From Nocardioides exalbidus (GTDB taxonomy: Bacteria > Actinomycetota > Actinomycetes > Propionibacteriales > Nocardioidaceae): 64,000 bases of DNA. A program made the translations under genes and the position numbers. The notes beneath the pieces were generated by a model that worked only from the letters and a program-made list of their open reading frames with translations, was not told the DNA's origin and searched no databases. This document shows, piece after piece, positions 42,310 through 53,813 of this stretch (position 1 is the first letter of the stretch; each line of letters opens with the position of its first letter). The DNA is taken from NCBI RefSeq assembly GCF_900105585.1, contig NZ_FNRT01000001.1, positions 26,800 through 90,799 of the forward strand. Reading direction: 5' to 3'.

Positions 42310-43818
42310 TCAGGAGAGCTTCTCCAGGATGAGCTCACGCACGCGGCCGGCGTCGGCCTGACCGCGCATCTCCTTCATCACCGCACCGATGAGCGCACCG
42401 GCCGCGGCGACCTTGCCCTCGCGGATCTTGTCGGCGACGTCGGGGTTGGCCGCGATGGCGTTGTCGACGGCCGAGCCCAGCGCACCGTCGTCGGAGACCA
42501 CGGCCAGGCCACGACTCGCGACGACCTCGTCCGGGGTGCCCTCGCCGGCGAGGACGCCCTCGATGACCTGGCGGGCGAGCTTGTCGTTGACGGTCTTGTC
42601 GTCGACGAGCGCCTGGACCCGCGCCACGTCGGCGGGGGTGATCGGCAGGTCGACGAGGTCGACGCCGTCCTCGTTGCTGCGTCGGGCCAGCTCGCCCAGC
42701 CACCACTTGCGCGCGGCCTGCGGGGTGGCGCCCTCGGCGATCGTCTCGATCACCAGGCCGAGCGCGCCGGCCCCGATGGTGTCGCGCATGTCGAGGTCGC
42801 TGAAGCCCCACTCGGCCTGCAGGCGGGCGCGCTGCACCGTCGGGTTCTCCGGGAGCGTGCCGCGCAGCTCCTCGACCCACTCGCGACTCGGGGCCACGGG
42901 GACGAGGTCGGGCTCGGGGAAGTAGCGGTAGTCCTCGGCGTCGGACTTCTCGCGACCGCTCGTGGTGATGCCCGTGTCCTCGTGCCAGTGGCGGGTCTCC
43001 TGGAGGATCGATCCGCCGCCGCTCAGGATCGCCGCGTGCCGCTGCATCTCGAAGCGCACCGCACGCTCGACCGAGCGGAACGAGTTGACGTTCTTGGTCT
43101 CCGTGCGGGTGCCGAGCACGCCGCTGCCCTTGGGGGAGAGCGAGAGGTTCACGTCGGCACGCAGGTTGCCCTGGTCCATCCGCGCCTCGGAGACGCCGAG
43201 GGCGACGATCAGCTCGCGCAGCTGCGAGACGTAGGCCTTCGCGACCTCGGGCGCCCGCTCCCCCGCACCGAGGATCGGTCGGGTGACGATCTCGATGAGC
43301 GGGATGCCGGCGCGGTTGTAGTCGACGAGCGAGTAGTCGGCACCGTGGATGCGACCGGTGGCACCGCCGACGTGCAGCGACTTGCCGGTGTCCTCCTCCA
43401 TGTGGGCGCGCTCGATCTCGACCCGGAACGTCTCGTCGTCGCCACCCTCGACGGGCACGGTGACGTCCATGTAGCCGTCGAAGGCGATCGGCTCGTCGTA
43501 CTGCGACGTCTGGAAGTTCTTCGGCATGTCCGGGTAGAAGTAGTTCTTGCGCGCGAAGCGGCACCACTCGGCGATGTCGCAGTTGAGCGCGAGGCCGATC
43601 CGGATGGCCGACTCGACGGCCTTGCCGTTGACGACCGGCATCGCGCCGGGCAGGCCGAGGCAGGTCGGGCAGGTGCCGGCGTTGGGCTCGCCACCGAAGA
43701 CCGCGGGGCAGCCGCAGAACATCTTCGAGGCGGTGTTGAGCTCGACGTGCACCTCGAGGCCGAGGGCGGGGTCGTAGGCCGCCAGCACGTCGTCGTAGGA
43801 CATCAGCGTCTCGGTCAT
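42310..43818 (-). CDS. gatB: Asp-tRNA(Asn)/Glu-tRNA(Gln) amidotransferase subunit B
   Basis: A 502-residue subunit that binds the mischarged tRNA and activates its acyl group. The family start is [23 protein letters not shown], with zinc-type cysteines in MFCGC and [17 protein letters not shown]. Catalytic-cradle motifs are [23 protein letters not shown] and [14 protein letters not shown]. The C-terminal tail domain ends [23 protein letters not shown] 43818 shares a base with the gatA stop (TGATG). Confidence 0.97.
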   Translation of the reverse strand: MTETLMSYDDVLAAYDPALGLEVHVELNTASKMFCGCPAVFGGEPNAGTCPTCLGLPGAMPVVNGKAVESAIRIGLALNCDIAEWCRFARKNYFYPDMPKNFQTSQYDEPIAFDGYMDVTVPVEGGDDETFRVEIERAHMEEDTGKSLHVGGATGRIHGADYSLVDYNRAGIPLIEIVTRPILGAGERAPEVAKAYVSQLRELIVALGVSEARMDQGNLRADVNLSLSPKGSGVLGTRTETKNVNSFRSVERAVRFEMQRHAAILSGGGSILQETRHWHEDTGITTSGREKSDAEDYRYFPEPDLVPVAPSREWVEELRGTLPENPTVQRARLQAEWGFSDLDMRDTIGAGALGLVIETIAEGATPQAARKWWLGELARRSNEDGVDLVDLPITPADVARVQALVDDKTVNDKLARQVIEGVLAGEGTPDEVVASRGLAVVSDDGALGSAVDNAIAANPDVADKIREGKVAAAGALIGAVMKEMRGQADAGRVRELILEKLS

Positions 43819-45326
43819 CACTTGACCTCCAGTCCGGTCGCGCGGTCGAGGAGCGGGGCGCCCCACTCCTTCTCGTGCAGTGCCTCCACCGCGGCGCCGA
43901 CGCGGTAGACGCGGTCGTCGGCGAGCGCGGGCGCGAGCACCTGCAGCCCGCTCGGCAGCCCGTCCTCGTCGGCGAGGCCGTTGGGCACCGAGATGCCGGG
44001 CACGCCGGCGAGGTTGGCCGGGATGGTGGCGAGGTCGTTGAGGTACATCGCGATCGGGTCGTCGAGCTTCTCCCCCAGCTTGAACGCCGTGGTGGGCGCC
44101 GTGGGCGAGACGAGGACGTCGACCTGCCCGAAGGCGGCGTCGAAGTCGCGGCTGATCAGCGTGCGGATCTTCTGCGCCTGGCCGTAGTAGGCGTCGTAGT
44201 AGCCGCTGGACAGCGCGTAGGTGCCGAGGATGATGCGACGCTTGACCTCGTCGCCGAAGCCGGCGTCACGGGTGGCCCGCATGACGTCCTCGGCGCTCGG
44301 GCTGCCCTCGGGCGTGACCCGGAGGCCGTAGCGCATCGCGTCGAACTTCGCGAGGTTGCTGGAGGCCTCGGCCGGGAGGATCAGGTAGTAGGCGGCGAGC
44401 GCGTGCACGAACGACGGGCACGAGACCTCGACGACCTCGGCGCCGGCCTTGACCAGCAGGTCGACCGAGTCCTGGAAGCGCGCCATCACGCCGGGCTGCC
44501 AGCCGTCGCCCGCGAGCTCGGTGATCACGCCGACCTTGACGCCGGTCATGTCTCCGGTCGCACCGGCCGTGGCGGCGTCGGTGAACGAGGGCCACTCCTG
44601 GTCGATCGAGGTCGAGTCGCGCGGGTCGTGACCGCCGATGACGTCGTGGAGCATCGCGGAGTCGAGGACCGTCCGGGTGACCGGTCCGGCCTGGTCGAGG
44701 CTGTTGGCCAGGGCCACGAGGCCGTAGCGGGACACGCCGCCGTAGGTCGGCTTCACGCCGACGGTGCCGGTGACGGCGCCGGGCTGGCGGATCGAGCCGC
44801 CGGTGTCGGTGCCGATGGCGAGCGGTGCCTCGAAGGCCGCGACCGCGGCCGCCGAGCCGCCGCCGGACCCGCCGGGGATCCGGTCGAGGTCCCACGGGTT
44901 GCGGGTCGGGCCGTAGGCGGAGTACTCGGTGGAGGAGCCCATCGCGAACTCGTCCATGTTGGTCTTGCCGAGGATCGGCAGGCCGGCCTCGCGCAGCCTC
45001 GTCACGACGGTCGCGTCGTAGGGCGGGATCCAGCCCTCGAGGATCTTCGAGCCGCAGGTGGTGGGCAGGCCGCGCGTGGCGAGCACGTCCTTGACCGCGA
45101 TCGGTACGCCGTCGAGCGCGCCGCGTGCCTCGCCGCGGGCGCGCCGGGCGTCCGACTCGGCCGCCTGGGCGAGCGCGCCCTCGGGGTCGACGTGGAGGAA
45201 GGCGTGGACGCGGTCGTCGACCTCGGCGATCCGGTCGAGGTGGCGCTGGGTGACCTCGACCGAGGTCACCTCGCCGGCCGCGAGCTCGGCGGCGATCGAG
45301 GCGGCGGTGGTGCGGAGGTCGCTCAT
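43818..45326 (-). CDS. gatA: Asp-tRNA(Asn)/Glu-tRNA(Gln) amidotransferase subunit A
   Basis: A 502-residue amidase-signature enzyme that frees ammonia from glutamine for the transamidation. The Ser-cisSer-Lys triad lies in [14 protein letters not shown] (Lys), [32 protein letters not shown] read as GGSGGGSAA and [10 protein letters not shown] (Ser and Ser). The later [23 protein letters not shown] is typical of GatA. TGATG junctions join it to gatC upstream and gatB downstream. The presence of gatCAB implies no separate glutaminyl-tRNA synthetase is needed. Confidence 0.97.
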   Translation of the reverse strand: MSDLRTTAASIAAELAAGEVTSVEVTQRHLDRIAEVDDRVHAFLHVDPEGALAQAAESDARRARGEARGALDGVPIAVKDVLATRGLPTTCGSKILEGWIPPYDATVVTRLREAGLPILGKTNMDEFAMGSSTEYSAYGPTRNPWDLDRIPGGSGGGSAAAVAAFEAPLAIGTDTGGSIRQPGAVTGTVGVKPTYGGVSRYGLVALANSLDQAGPVTRTVLDSAMLHDVIGGHDPRDSTSIDQEWPSFTDAATAGATGDMTGVKVGVITELAGDGWQPGVMARFQDSVDLLVKAGAEVVEVSCPSFVHALAAYYLILPAEASSNLAKFDAMRYGLRVTPEGSPSAEDVMRATRDAGFGDEVKRRIILGTYALSSGYYDAYYGQAQKIRTLISRDFDAAFGQVDVLVSPTAPTTAFKLGEKLDDPIAMYLNDLATIPANLAGVPGISVPNGLADEDGLPSGLQVLAPALADDRVYRVGAAVEALHEKEWGAPLLDRATGLEVK

Positions 45327-45625
45327 CAGGCCTCCTCGCCCAGGATCCGCGGGACGGAGAAGCGCTGGTCCTCCACGGCCGGGGCGCCGGAGAGCGCCTC
45401 CTCGGCGGTCAGGCCGGGCACCACGACGTCCTCGCGGAAGACGTTGGTCAGCGGGATCGCGTGCGACGTCGGCGGGACGTCGTCCCCGGCGACACCGGTG
45501 ATGGAGGCGACGGACTCGAGGATCACGCTCAGCTGGGGTGCGAGGTGGTCGAGCTCGGCGTCGGAGAGGTCGATGCGGGCCAGGGTGGCGAGGTGGGCCA
45601 CTTCCTCCCGGGAGATCTCAGGCAT
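45326..45625 (-). CDS. gatC: Asp-tRNA(Asn)/Glu-tRNA(Gln) amidotransferase subunit C
   Basis: A 99-residue subunit that wraps between GatA and GatB and stabilises them. It has the short family pattern [34 protein letters not shown] and the C-terminal [30 protein letters not shown]. It is the first gene of gatCAB. A TAGGAT box lies 7 nt before the ATG, indicating a leaderless operon transcript. Confidence 0.96.
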   Translation of the reverse strand: MPEISREEVAHLATLARIDLSDAELDHLAPQLSVILESVASITGVAGDDVPPTSHAIPLTNVFREDVVVPGLTAEEALSGAPAVEDQRFSVPRILGEEA

Positions 45626-45632
45626 GCGGGCA

Positions 45633-45638
45633 ATCCTA
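45633..45638 (-). promoter_or_regulatory. -10 box of probable leaderless gatCAB promoter
   Basis: TAGGAT on the minus strand, 7 nt before the gatC ATG at 45625, in the 48-bp gap after the RTX gene stop. Confidence 0.5.
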
Positions 45639-45673
45639 GTGTCGGCCCGCGTGCCCGACCGACCGGGTGGACG

Positions 45674-46930
45674 TCAGCAGCTCGAGCGCTTCTCGGCGTT
45701 CTTGCAGGTGTCGTTGCCGCCGCGACCGCGGACGATGTCGAAGCCGGGACCGCCGTCCAGCCGGTCGGGCTCGCCGGAGCCGGTGATCACGTCCGCGCCG
45801 CCCCGGCCGTAGACCATCACGCGGTAGTCGGGGTTGGCCGTGACGACCTCCGACTCGTTGCTGCCCTTGAAGATCGACAGCGCCCGCGCGGGCAGCTGGA
45901 TGTCGCTGAAGCCGGTGATCTTGCCCTCGATCGTGTAGGGCTGCAGGTCGCGGATGGTCGTCTTCTTGAGCTGGTCGATGCGCAGCGTGGGCTTGGAGGC
46001 CGGGTTGGAGCTGGGCAGCAGGCGCAACCGGTCCTGGCCGCGGTGGCCCTTGATCGAGAAGCCGGACTCCAGCGGGATCGGGAACGTGACGGTGTCGATG
46101 CCTCCGCCACCGCGGATCACCTGGTGCAGCTCGGAGGTCGTCGACAGGACGTCGCTGCCGCTGCCGCCGACGAGCGTGTCGACGCCGATCGCTGCGCTCA
46201 GGGTGTCGTCGCCCGCCTCGCCGTAGAGCCGGTCGTTGCCCACCGTGCCGGCCGCGTCGGCGTAGACGACGTCGTCGCCGCCGCGCCCGAAGACGGTGTC
46301 GTCGCCGCCCCGCGCGAGGATGACGTCGGCCTTGTTGGTGCCCTTGATCGTGTCGTTGAAGGCGGTCGCGACGATCCGGAGGCCGCCGTCGAAACCGGTG
46401 ACGGTGTCGTTGCCGTCGGCGGCGATCGGGACGCTCGCGGCGGCCCGGAGGTCGACCACGACCGGGGCCGGGGCGTCGGAGTAGGACAGGGTGTCGAGCT
46501 GGACCGTCGTGCCCTCGGTCGCCGGCCGCGGGTCGTAGCCGAGGCTGATCGTGTCGTCGCCGGCGCCGCCGGTGATCGTGTCGCCCTTCTTCACGACCCG
46601 GCCGAACTTGTCGATGCGCAGCAGGTCGCTCTCGCCGGCGATGCGGTCGTCGCCGTCGCCGCCGTAGATGGTGTCGGCCCCGTCGCCGCCGCAGATGACG
46701 TCGTTGCCCCCGAGGCCGCGGATCACGTCGTTGCCGCCCTTCGCGACCACGACGTCCCGCTTCGGGGTGCCGGTGATCGTGTTGGACTTGTCGTTGCCGA
46801 CGATCGTCGCCTTCAGGCCGCCGCAGGTGGGCGGTGCGGCCTGCGCGGCTGTGCCGAGGGCGGCCACGGGGGTGAGCGCGACGGCGAGCACCGCGGTCGT
46901 GCCGAGCAGGTGGCGGACGTTGCGAGTCAT
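45674..46930 (-). CDS. Secreted calcium-binding RTX-repeat protein
   Basis: A 418-residue exported protein. The signal peptide (MTRNVRHLLGTTAVLAVALTP...AQA) is followed by hemolysin-type nonapeptide repeats GGxGxDxh: GGNDVIRGLGGNDVICGGDGAD, GGDGDDRIAG, GGAGDDTISLG, GGDDTVFGRGGDDVV, GEAGDDTLSA, GGSGSDVL and GGPGFDIVRGRGGNDTC. These bind Ca2+ as a beta-roll. A long insertion at about 250-350 lacks repeats. Unlike gram-negative RTX proteins it uses a Sec signal, as is normal in actinobacteria. The role is unknown; it sits between ligA and gatC. Confidence 0.9.
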   Translation of the reverse strand: MTRNVRHLLGTTAVLAVALTPVAALGTAAQAAPPTCGGLKATIVGNDKSNTITGTPKRDVVVAKGGNDVIRGLGGNDVICGGDGADTIYGGDGDDRIAGESDLLRIDKFGRVVKKGDTITGGAGDDTISLGYDPRPATEGTTVQLDTLSYSDAPAPVVVDLRAAASVPIAADGNDTVTGFDGGLRIVATAFNDTIKGTNKADVILARGGDDTVFGRGGDDVVYADAAGTVGNDRLYGEAGDDTLSAAIGVDTLVGGSGSDVLSTTSELHQVIRGGGGIDTVTFPIPLESGFSIKGHRGQDRLRLLPSSNPASKPTLRIDQLKKTTIRDLQPYTIEGKITGFSDIQLPARALSIFKGSNESEVVTANPDYRVMVYGRGGADVITGSGEPDRLDGGPGFDIVRGRGGNDTCKNAEKRSSC

Positions 46931-47094
46931 GGGGAGACCTTTCGCTGCGTGAGTGCCCGAGACGGCACCCCTCGGTGGTGGGACCACGAGGACGGCGGAT
47001 TGGTTGTCGCGGGTGCCGGGACGCGCATCCACCCGTCCCGCCGGTCTACACGCCCGTCGGCACGCCGTCCACCCCCACGTGGGCCCGGGCAGCG

Positions 47095-49398
<2,304 letters not shown>

Positions 49399-49442
49399 GT
49401 GACGGCCGTCACACACACCCAGGAAGGCGCACCGAGGCACCC

Positions 49443-50039
49443 ATGACACCAACCGAGGCAGGCACCCGTCCCCGCGTGGAGGGTGAGCGTGAGCTCGAGA
49501 TCTTCGAGGCGACCCTCGAGGTGCTCGCGGAGGTGGGCTACGACCTGCTGACCATGGACGCCGTCGCCACCCGGGCGAAGGCGTCGAAGGCCACCCTCTA
49601 CCGCCGCTGGAAGGGCAAGCCCGAGCTCGTCGTCGCCGCGATCATGGCCCACAAGGGCGAGGCGCGAGAGCCGGACACCGGCTCGCTCCGCGGCGACCTG
49701 CTCGACGCCTACTGCGGCCACGGCGGTCCCAGCGACCCGATGGCCCAGGTCGTGCTGGCCGCCGTCGTCACGGCGATGACGCGCGACCCCGAGTTCGCCG
49801 AGGTCTACCGGCGCGACTTCATCGCGCCCAAGATCGAGGCGTCACGCGCGATCTACGAGCGCGCCCGCGACCGCGGCGAGCTCCACCCCGACACCGACCT
49901 GTCGATCCTCGCGCCGTCGTTGATCGCGATCCTCATGCACCGCAGCTTCCTCCTCGGCGAGGCCATCACGCCCGAGCTCATCGCCCGGGTCCTCGACGAG
50001 GTCGTCCTGCCGGCCGCCCTGCACGGACCCACCCGCTGA
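49443..50039 (+). CDS. TetR-family regulator of the adjacent efflux gene
   Basis: A 198-residue regulator starting at ATG 49443. The helix-turn-helix is EVGYDLLTMDAVATRAKASKATLYRRWKGKPELVVAAI, read over the usual first 60 residues, with a TetR C-terminal domain (LDAYCGHGGPSDPMAQVVLAAVV, FIAPKIEASRAIYERARDRGEL). It lies 49 bp upstream of the MFS gene on the same strand, and its promoter region has clear dyads. It probably represses its own operon until an exported compound binds. Confidence 0.92.
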   Translation: MTPTEAGTRPRVEGERELEIFEATLEVLAEVGYDLLTMDAVATRAKASKATLYRRWKGKPELVVAAIMAHKGEAREPDTGSLRGDLLDAYCGHGGPSDPMAQVVLAAVVTAMTRDPEFAEVYRRDFIAPKIEASRAIYERARDRGELHPDTDLSILAPSLIAILMHRSFLLGEAITPELIARVLDEVVLPAALHGPTR

Positions 50040-50088
50040 CCCACGCTCCGACCCTCCTGCTCCACCCGAACTCCTCCGAAGGACTCCC

Positions 50089-51696
50089 ATGACCGACCTC
50101 GCTCCCGCTGTCGAAGAGGTGACCCCCGAGCAGCACAAGCGCCTGCGCTGGGCTCTGGTGCTCATCTCGCTCGCCCAGCTGATGGTGGTGCTCGACAGCA
50201 CCATCGCCAACATCGCGCTCCCCTACATCGGCCGCGACCTGGACATCAACCAGGCCAACCTCCAGTGGATCGTCACCGGCTACGCCCTGACCTTCGGCGG
50301 CTTCCTGCTGCTCGGCGGGCGCCTGGCCGACCTCTACGGCCGCCGCCTCGTCTTCATGCTGGGCGTCCTGCTCTTCGCGCTCGCCTCGCTCGTCGGTGGC
50401 GCCGCCCAGAACGAGGCGATGCTCCTCGGCGCCCGTGCCTTCCAGGGCCTCGGTGCCGCGCTCGCCTCGCCCGCCGCGCTCGCGCTCATCGCGACGACCT
50501 TCCCGGCCGGCAAGGAGCGCAACCGCGCCTTCGCCGTGTACGCCGCCATGGCGGGCGTCGGTGCCGCGGTCGGCCTCGTGCTCGGTGGCTGGCTCACCGG
50601 CCTCGACTCGCCCCTGGGCATCGAGGGCTGGCGCTACACCTTCCTGATCGTCGTCCCGATCGGCCTGGCCGCGGCGTTCTTCGCCCCGCGCTTCTTCGAC
50701 GAGTCCGAGCGCCACTCCGGCTGGCTCGACGTCCCCGGCGCGATCACCGGCACCGCCGGCCTGCTCGCCATCGTCTTCGGACTGAGCCGTGCCGGCGAGG
50801 AGGCCTACGGCTGGGGCGCGCCCAGCACCATCCTGAGCCTCGTCGCGGGCGTCGTCCTGCTCGTCGTGTTCGCGGTCATCGAGACGCGCGTCGAGCACCC
50901 GCTGCTGCCGTTCCGCATCTTCGCCAGCCGCAACCGCGCGGTCGCCTTCGCGGTGATGATGATCGTCCCGGCGGCGATGTTCGCGATGTTCTTCTTCCTC
51001 TCGCTGTTCATCCAGCTCGTCGTGGGCTACTCGCCGCTGCACACCGGCTTCGCGTTCCTGCCCTTCTCGATCGCGATGATCATCTCGGCGACCACCGCGT
51101 CCAAGCTCATCGCCACCGTGGACCCGCGCTGGCTCTCCGGCGTCGGCACGATCCTGTCCGCGATCGCCCTCTTCGGCTTCAGCCGGCTCGACGTCCCGAG
51201 CAGCGCCTCGGGCATCGTCGACACGATCGCCACGACGGGCCACCTCGGCGACGGCGTCAACTACTGGACCCACGTCCTGCCGTTCATCGTGCTGATGGCC
51301 TTCGGCATGGGGCTCAACTTCGTGCCGCTGACCCTGGTCGCCGTCCACCGCCTCCGGGCCCAGGACTCCGGCATCGGCTCGGGCGTGCTGAACACCATGC
51401 AGCAGGTCGGCGGCGCCCTCGGCCTCGCGACCCTCAGCACGGTCGCGCTCCACTTCACCACCAACCGCACCGAGGAGATCGCCCCGCAGATCGGTGCGGC
51501 CGCCCAGGGCTCGCTGTCGAACGAGCAGGTCGGCCAGCTCGCCTACCTGTCCGGCTTCGCCGAGGGCGCGACCCACGCGTTCCTCGTCGGCTCGGTGATG
51601 ATGCTGGCCGCCTCGGCCATCGTGTGGATCTTCCTCAACGTCAAGCACGACGAGCTCGCCACCGACGACGCCCCCGAGGGTGTCGGCGTGCACTGA
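50089..51696 (+). CDS. MFS transporter, DHA2 (14-TM drug:H+ antiporter) family
   Basis: A 535-residue membrane protein with about 14 hydrophobic segments. DHA2 motifs are LMVVLDSTIANIALPYIGRDL (motif D1), GGRLADLYGRRLVFMLGV (motif A) and GVGAAVGLVLGGWLTG (motif C). A long periplasmic loop at about 385-400 precedes VLPFIVLMAFGMGLNFVPLTLVAV. It probably exports a toxic compound or antibiotic, controlled by the TetR gene upstream. An 11-bp terminator stem starts 20 bp after the stop. Confidence 0.93.
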   Translation: MTDLAPAVEEVTPEQHKRLRWALVLISLAQLMVVLDSTIANIALPYIGRDLDINQANLQWIVTGYALTFGGFLLLGGRLADLYGRRLVFMLGVLLFALASLVGGAAQNEAMLLGARAFQGLGAALASPAALALIATTFPAGKERNRAFAVYAAMAGVGAAVGLVLGGWLTGLDSPLGIEGWRYTFLIVVPIGLAAAFFAPRFFDESERHSGWLDVPGAITGTAGLLAIVFGLSRAGEEAYGWGAPSTILSLVAGVVLLVVFAVIETRVEHPLLPFRIFASRNRAVAFAVMMIVPAAMFAMFFFLSLFIQLVVGYSPLHTGFAFLPFSIAMIISATTASKLIATVDPRWLSGVGTILSAIALFGFSRLDVPSSASGIVDTIATTGHLGDGVNYWTHVLPFIVLMAFGMGLNFVPLTLVAVHRLRAQDSGIGSGVLNTMQQVGGALGLATLSTVALHFTTNRTEEIAPQIGAAAQGSLSNEQVGQLAYLSGFAEGATHAFLVGSVMMLAASAIVWIFLNVKHDELATDDAPEGVGVH

Positions 51697-51715
51697 TCCA
51701 CCCGCTCCACCACGC

Positions 51716-51751
51716 CAGAGGGAGGATCTCCGACAGGAGGTCCTCCCTCTG
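51716..51751 (+). terminator. Stem-loop terminator after the MFS gene
   Basis: Perfect 11-bp arms CAGAGGGAGGA (51716-51726) and TCCTCCCTCTG (51741-51751) with a 14-nt loop. It has no U-run. Confidence 0.75.
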
Positions 51752-51796
51752 CCCGTCCCCACCAATCCGATCCCCCGCGCCCGACGAAGGAGACTC

Positions 51797-52426
51797 GTGA
51801 CCGACCCGCACCTGACGACGTACGACGTCCCCGACCCGCGCGCCCTCGTCGTCGTGCTGCACGGCGGCAAGCCCCGCTCCCGCCAGGCCGTCGACGGCCG
51901 CAGCGCGTCGTGGCGCCGGGCGCACTGGCTCCAGCGCACGATCGCGCCGGCGGCCAACGACGCCGGTGTCGGGGTGTGGATGCTGCGCTACCGCGAGCGC
52001 GGGTGGAACGGCGGCACCGACCGCACCGACGACGCCCGCTGGGCGCTCGACCAGGTGCGCGCCACCCACGGCGACGTCCCGGTCGCGCTGCTCGGGCACT
52101 CGATGGGTGCCCGCGTCGCCGTCCACGTCGCCGACGACCCGTCGGTCGTCGGGGTCGTCGGCCTGGCGCCGTGGTGGTCCGCCGAGGACCCGGTCGACAC
52201 CCTGGCCGGCCGCACCCTGAAGGCGGCCCACGGCCGGCGCGACCGCATCACGTCCTTCAAGGAGACGACGAGGTACGTCGAGCGCGCGAGGGCCGTGGCC
52301 GACAGCGTGGAGCTGCGCGACATGGGCGCGCTGGGCCACTACATGCTGAGCGGGTCGACCCGGTGGCACGACGTCGCCACCCGGTCGACCCTCGAGGTGC
52401 TCGGCGTGCAGGTGCCGATGTCCTGA
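51797..52426 (+). CDS. Alpha/beta-hydrolase fold protein
   Basis: A 209-residue hydrolase starting at GTG 51797, with GAAGGAG upstream. It has the oxyanion-side VVVLHGGKPRSRQ, the nucleophile elbow LLGHSMGARVAVHVAD, an Asp-containing stretch before ITSFKETTRYVERAR, and the C-terminal GALGHYML carrying the likely catalytic His. The substrate is unknown. The MFS terminator lies upstream, so it is probably a separate transcript. Confidence 0.85.
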   Translation: MTDPHLTTYDVPDPRALVVVLHGGKPRSRQAVDGRSASWRRAHWLQRTIAPAANDAGVGVWMLRYRERGWNGGTDRTDDARWALDQVRATHGDVPVALLGHSMGARVAVHVADDPSVVGVVGLAPWWSAEDPVDTLAGRTLKAAHGRRDRITSFKETTRYVERARAVADSVELRDMGALGHYMLSGSTRWHDVATRSTLEVLGVQVPMS

Positions 52427-52444
52427 GCCCGGGCCAGACGCAGG

Positions 52445-53767
52445 TCAGGACGCAGGCAGGGACGCCGGGAAGGACGTGGCCTGCAGGTCGACCAGCCCGG
52501 GCAGCTCCGCCGGGTCGGTGCGACGGCGGTCCGAGCCCGCGTCGGCGCAGGTCGCGGCCAGCGCGGTGTAGGCGAACTCCTGGATCAGGCGGCCCTGGGC
52601 CACCAGCGTCTCCTCGGTGTAGCCGCGACCGGTCAGGGCGATGGTGACGTGGCGCAGCTTGCCGAGACCCACCGAGAAGGTGAGGGTCCCGAAGGACGCA
52701 CCGTCGTGGCCCTGCACCCAGCCCGGACCCGACCCGCACGGGCTGGGCAGCCGGTAGCTGCCGAGCCCGTAGGGCAGGCCGCCACCGTCGCTGACGGGGG
52801 TCTGCATGGTGCGGACCAGGCGCTTGCTGATCAGCTCGCCCGTCTCGAGCGATCGCCGGAACCTGTTCAGGTCACGGGCCGTGGACACCAGGGCCCCGGC
52901 CGAGGAGAAGACCGAGGGCTCGAACGACCCGAGGTCGAGGGTGCGCCCGGGGAAGCGGGCGTACTCGCGCAGGTCGGGTCGCGGAGCGTCCTTGCGCACC
53001 GCGAACGCACTGTCGCTCATCCCGGCCGGTCGCAGCACCCGCTTCTCGATCAGGGTGCGGATCCTCGTCCCCGTGGCGCGCTCCAGCATCTGGCCCACCA
53101 CGACGTAGCCGGTGTTGCTGTAGGAGAACGCGCCGGTCTCGCCCGCCCAGGGCAGGCTCCGGCCCGCGTCGATGATCTGCCGGTCGGTCATGCGCCGGGA
53201 GACGGAGCGGACGAACTCCTTCCCGGTGGTCGCGTCGCCGATGACGGCGAGGAGGTGGTCGGGCATCCCGCTGGTGTGGCTCAGGAGCTGCCGCAGGGTG
53301 ATCGACTCACGACCCGGCCACAGACCCGGGTCGACGTCGCCGATGGTGGTGTCGAGCGTCCACTTCCCGCTCTCGACGAGCTGCAGCGCCAGCACCGCCA
53401 CGAGCTGCTTGGTGACGCTGGCGGCCCGGAAGCTGGCTCCCGGCTCGGCCCGGACCGACGGCGCGCGACGGGCCTGGCCCGCGTCGAAGGTCCACGTCCT
53501 CCCGCCCTGGCGCACCTCGGCCGTGACGGCGACGGCCTTGCCGTCCTCGCGGAGCCTCTTCACGAGGCGTTCGAGCTTGCCGACGGGCATGGCCCGCGCG
53601 TCGGCGGACACCTGGCGCACGGCCTGCGGTGACGCGGGTGCAGCGGCGGCGGGAGCAGCAACGAGGGCGGTCGGTGCCAGCACTGCCGTCGCGGTCAGGG
53701 CAGCGGAGAGGGCGCGGCGACGACGTGGTGCGGCGGCGGTGGTCGGGGCGGACGGACGGACGGTCAT
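52445..53767 (-). CDS. Secreted serine hydrolase, beta-lactamase/DD-carboxypeptidase (class C) family
   Basis: A 440-residue exported protein. The Arg-rich signal (PRRRRALSAALTATAVLAPTALVAAPAAA) is followed by the serine active site SVTKQL (SxxK), the second motif YSNTGYVVVGQML (YxN) and a third-box region WVQGHDGASFG near the C-terminus (HxG). N-terminal DGKAVAVTAEVRQGGRTWTFDAG and LRQLLSHTSGMPDHLL are typical of the family. It resembles D-alanyl-D-alanine carboxypeptidases and esterases more than true beta-lactamases. It is convergent with the hydrolase at 51797. Confidence 0.9.
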   Translation of the reverse strand: MTVRPSAPTTAAAPRRRRALSAALTATAVLAPTALVAAPAAAAPASPQAVRQVSADARAMPVGKLERLVKRLREDGKAVAVTAEVRQGGRTWTFDAGQARRAPSVRAEPGASFRAASVTKQLVAVLALQLVESGKWTLDTTIGDVDPGLWPGRESITLRQLLSHTSGMPDHLLAVIGDATTGKEFVRSVSRRMTDRQIIDAGRSLPWAGETGAFSYSNTGYVVVGQMLERATGTRIRTLIEKRVLRPAGMSDSAFAVRKDAPRPDLREYARFPGRTLDLGSFEPSVFSSAGALVSTARDLNRFRRSLETGELISKRLVRTMQTPVSDGGGLPYGLGSYRLPSPCGSGPGWVQGHDGASFGTLTFSVGLGKLRHVTIALTGRGYTEETLVAQGRLIQEFAYTALAATCADAGSDRRRTDPAELPGLVDLQATSFPASLPAS

Positions 53768-53813
53768 GGGGTGGCCTTCCTCGCGGTGGACGTCTCCCAG
53801 TGCCTATCAGCGC

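Noticed and set aside
49443..51696. Horizontally acquired resistance island
   Set aside because: The TetR-MFS pair has base and codon use like its neighbours and no mobile-element ends. An ordinary native efflux pair is more likely.
52445..53767. Beta-lactamase resistance gene
   Set aside because: SxxK and YxN motifs fit the broad class C serine-hydrolase family. Nothing specific to antibiotic hydrolysis is visible.
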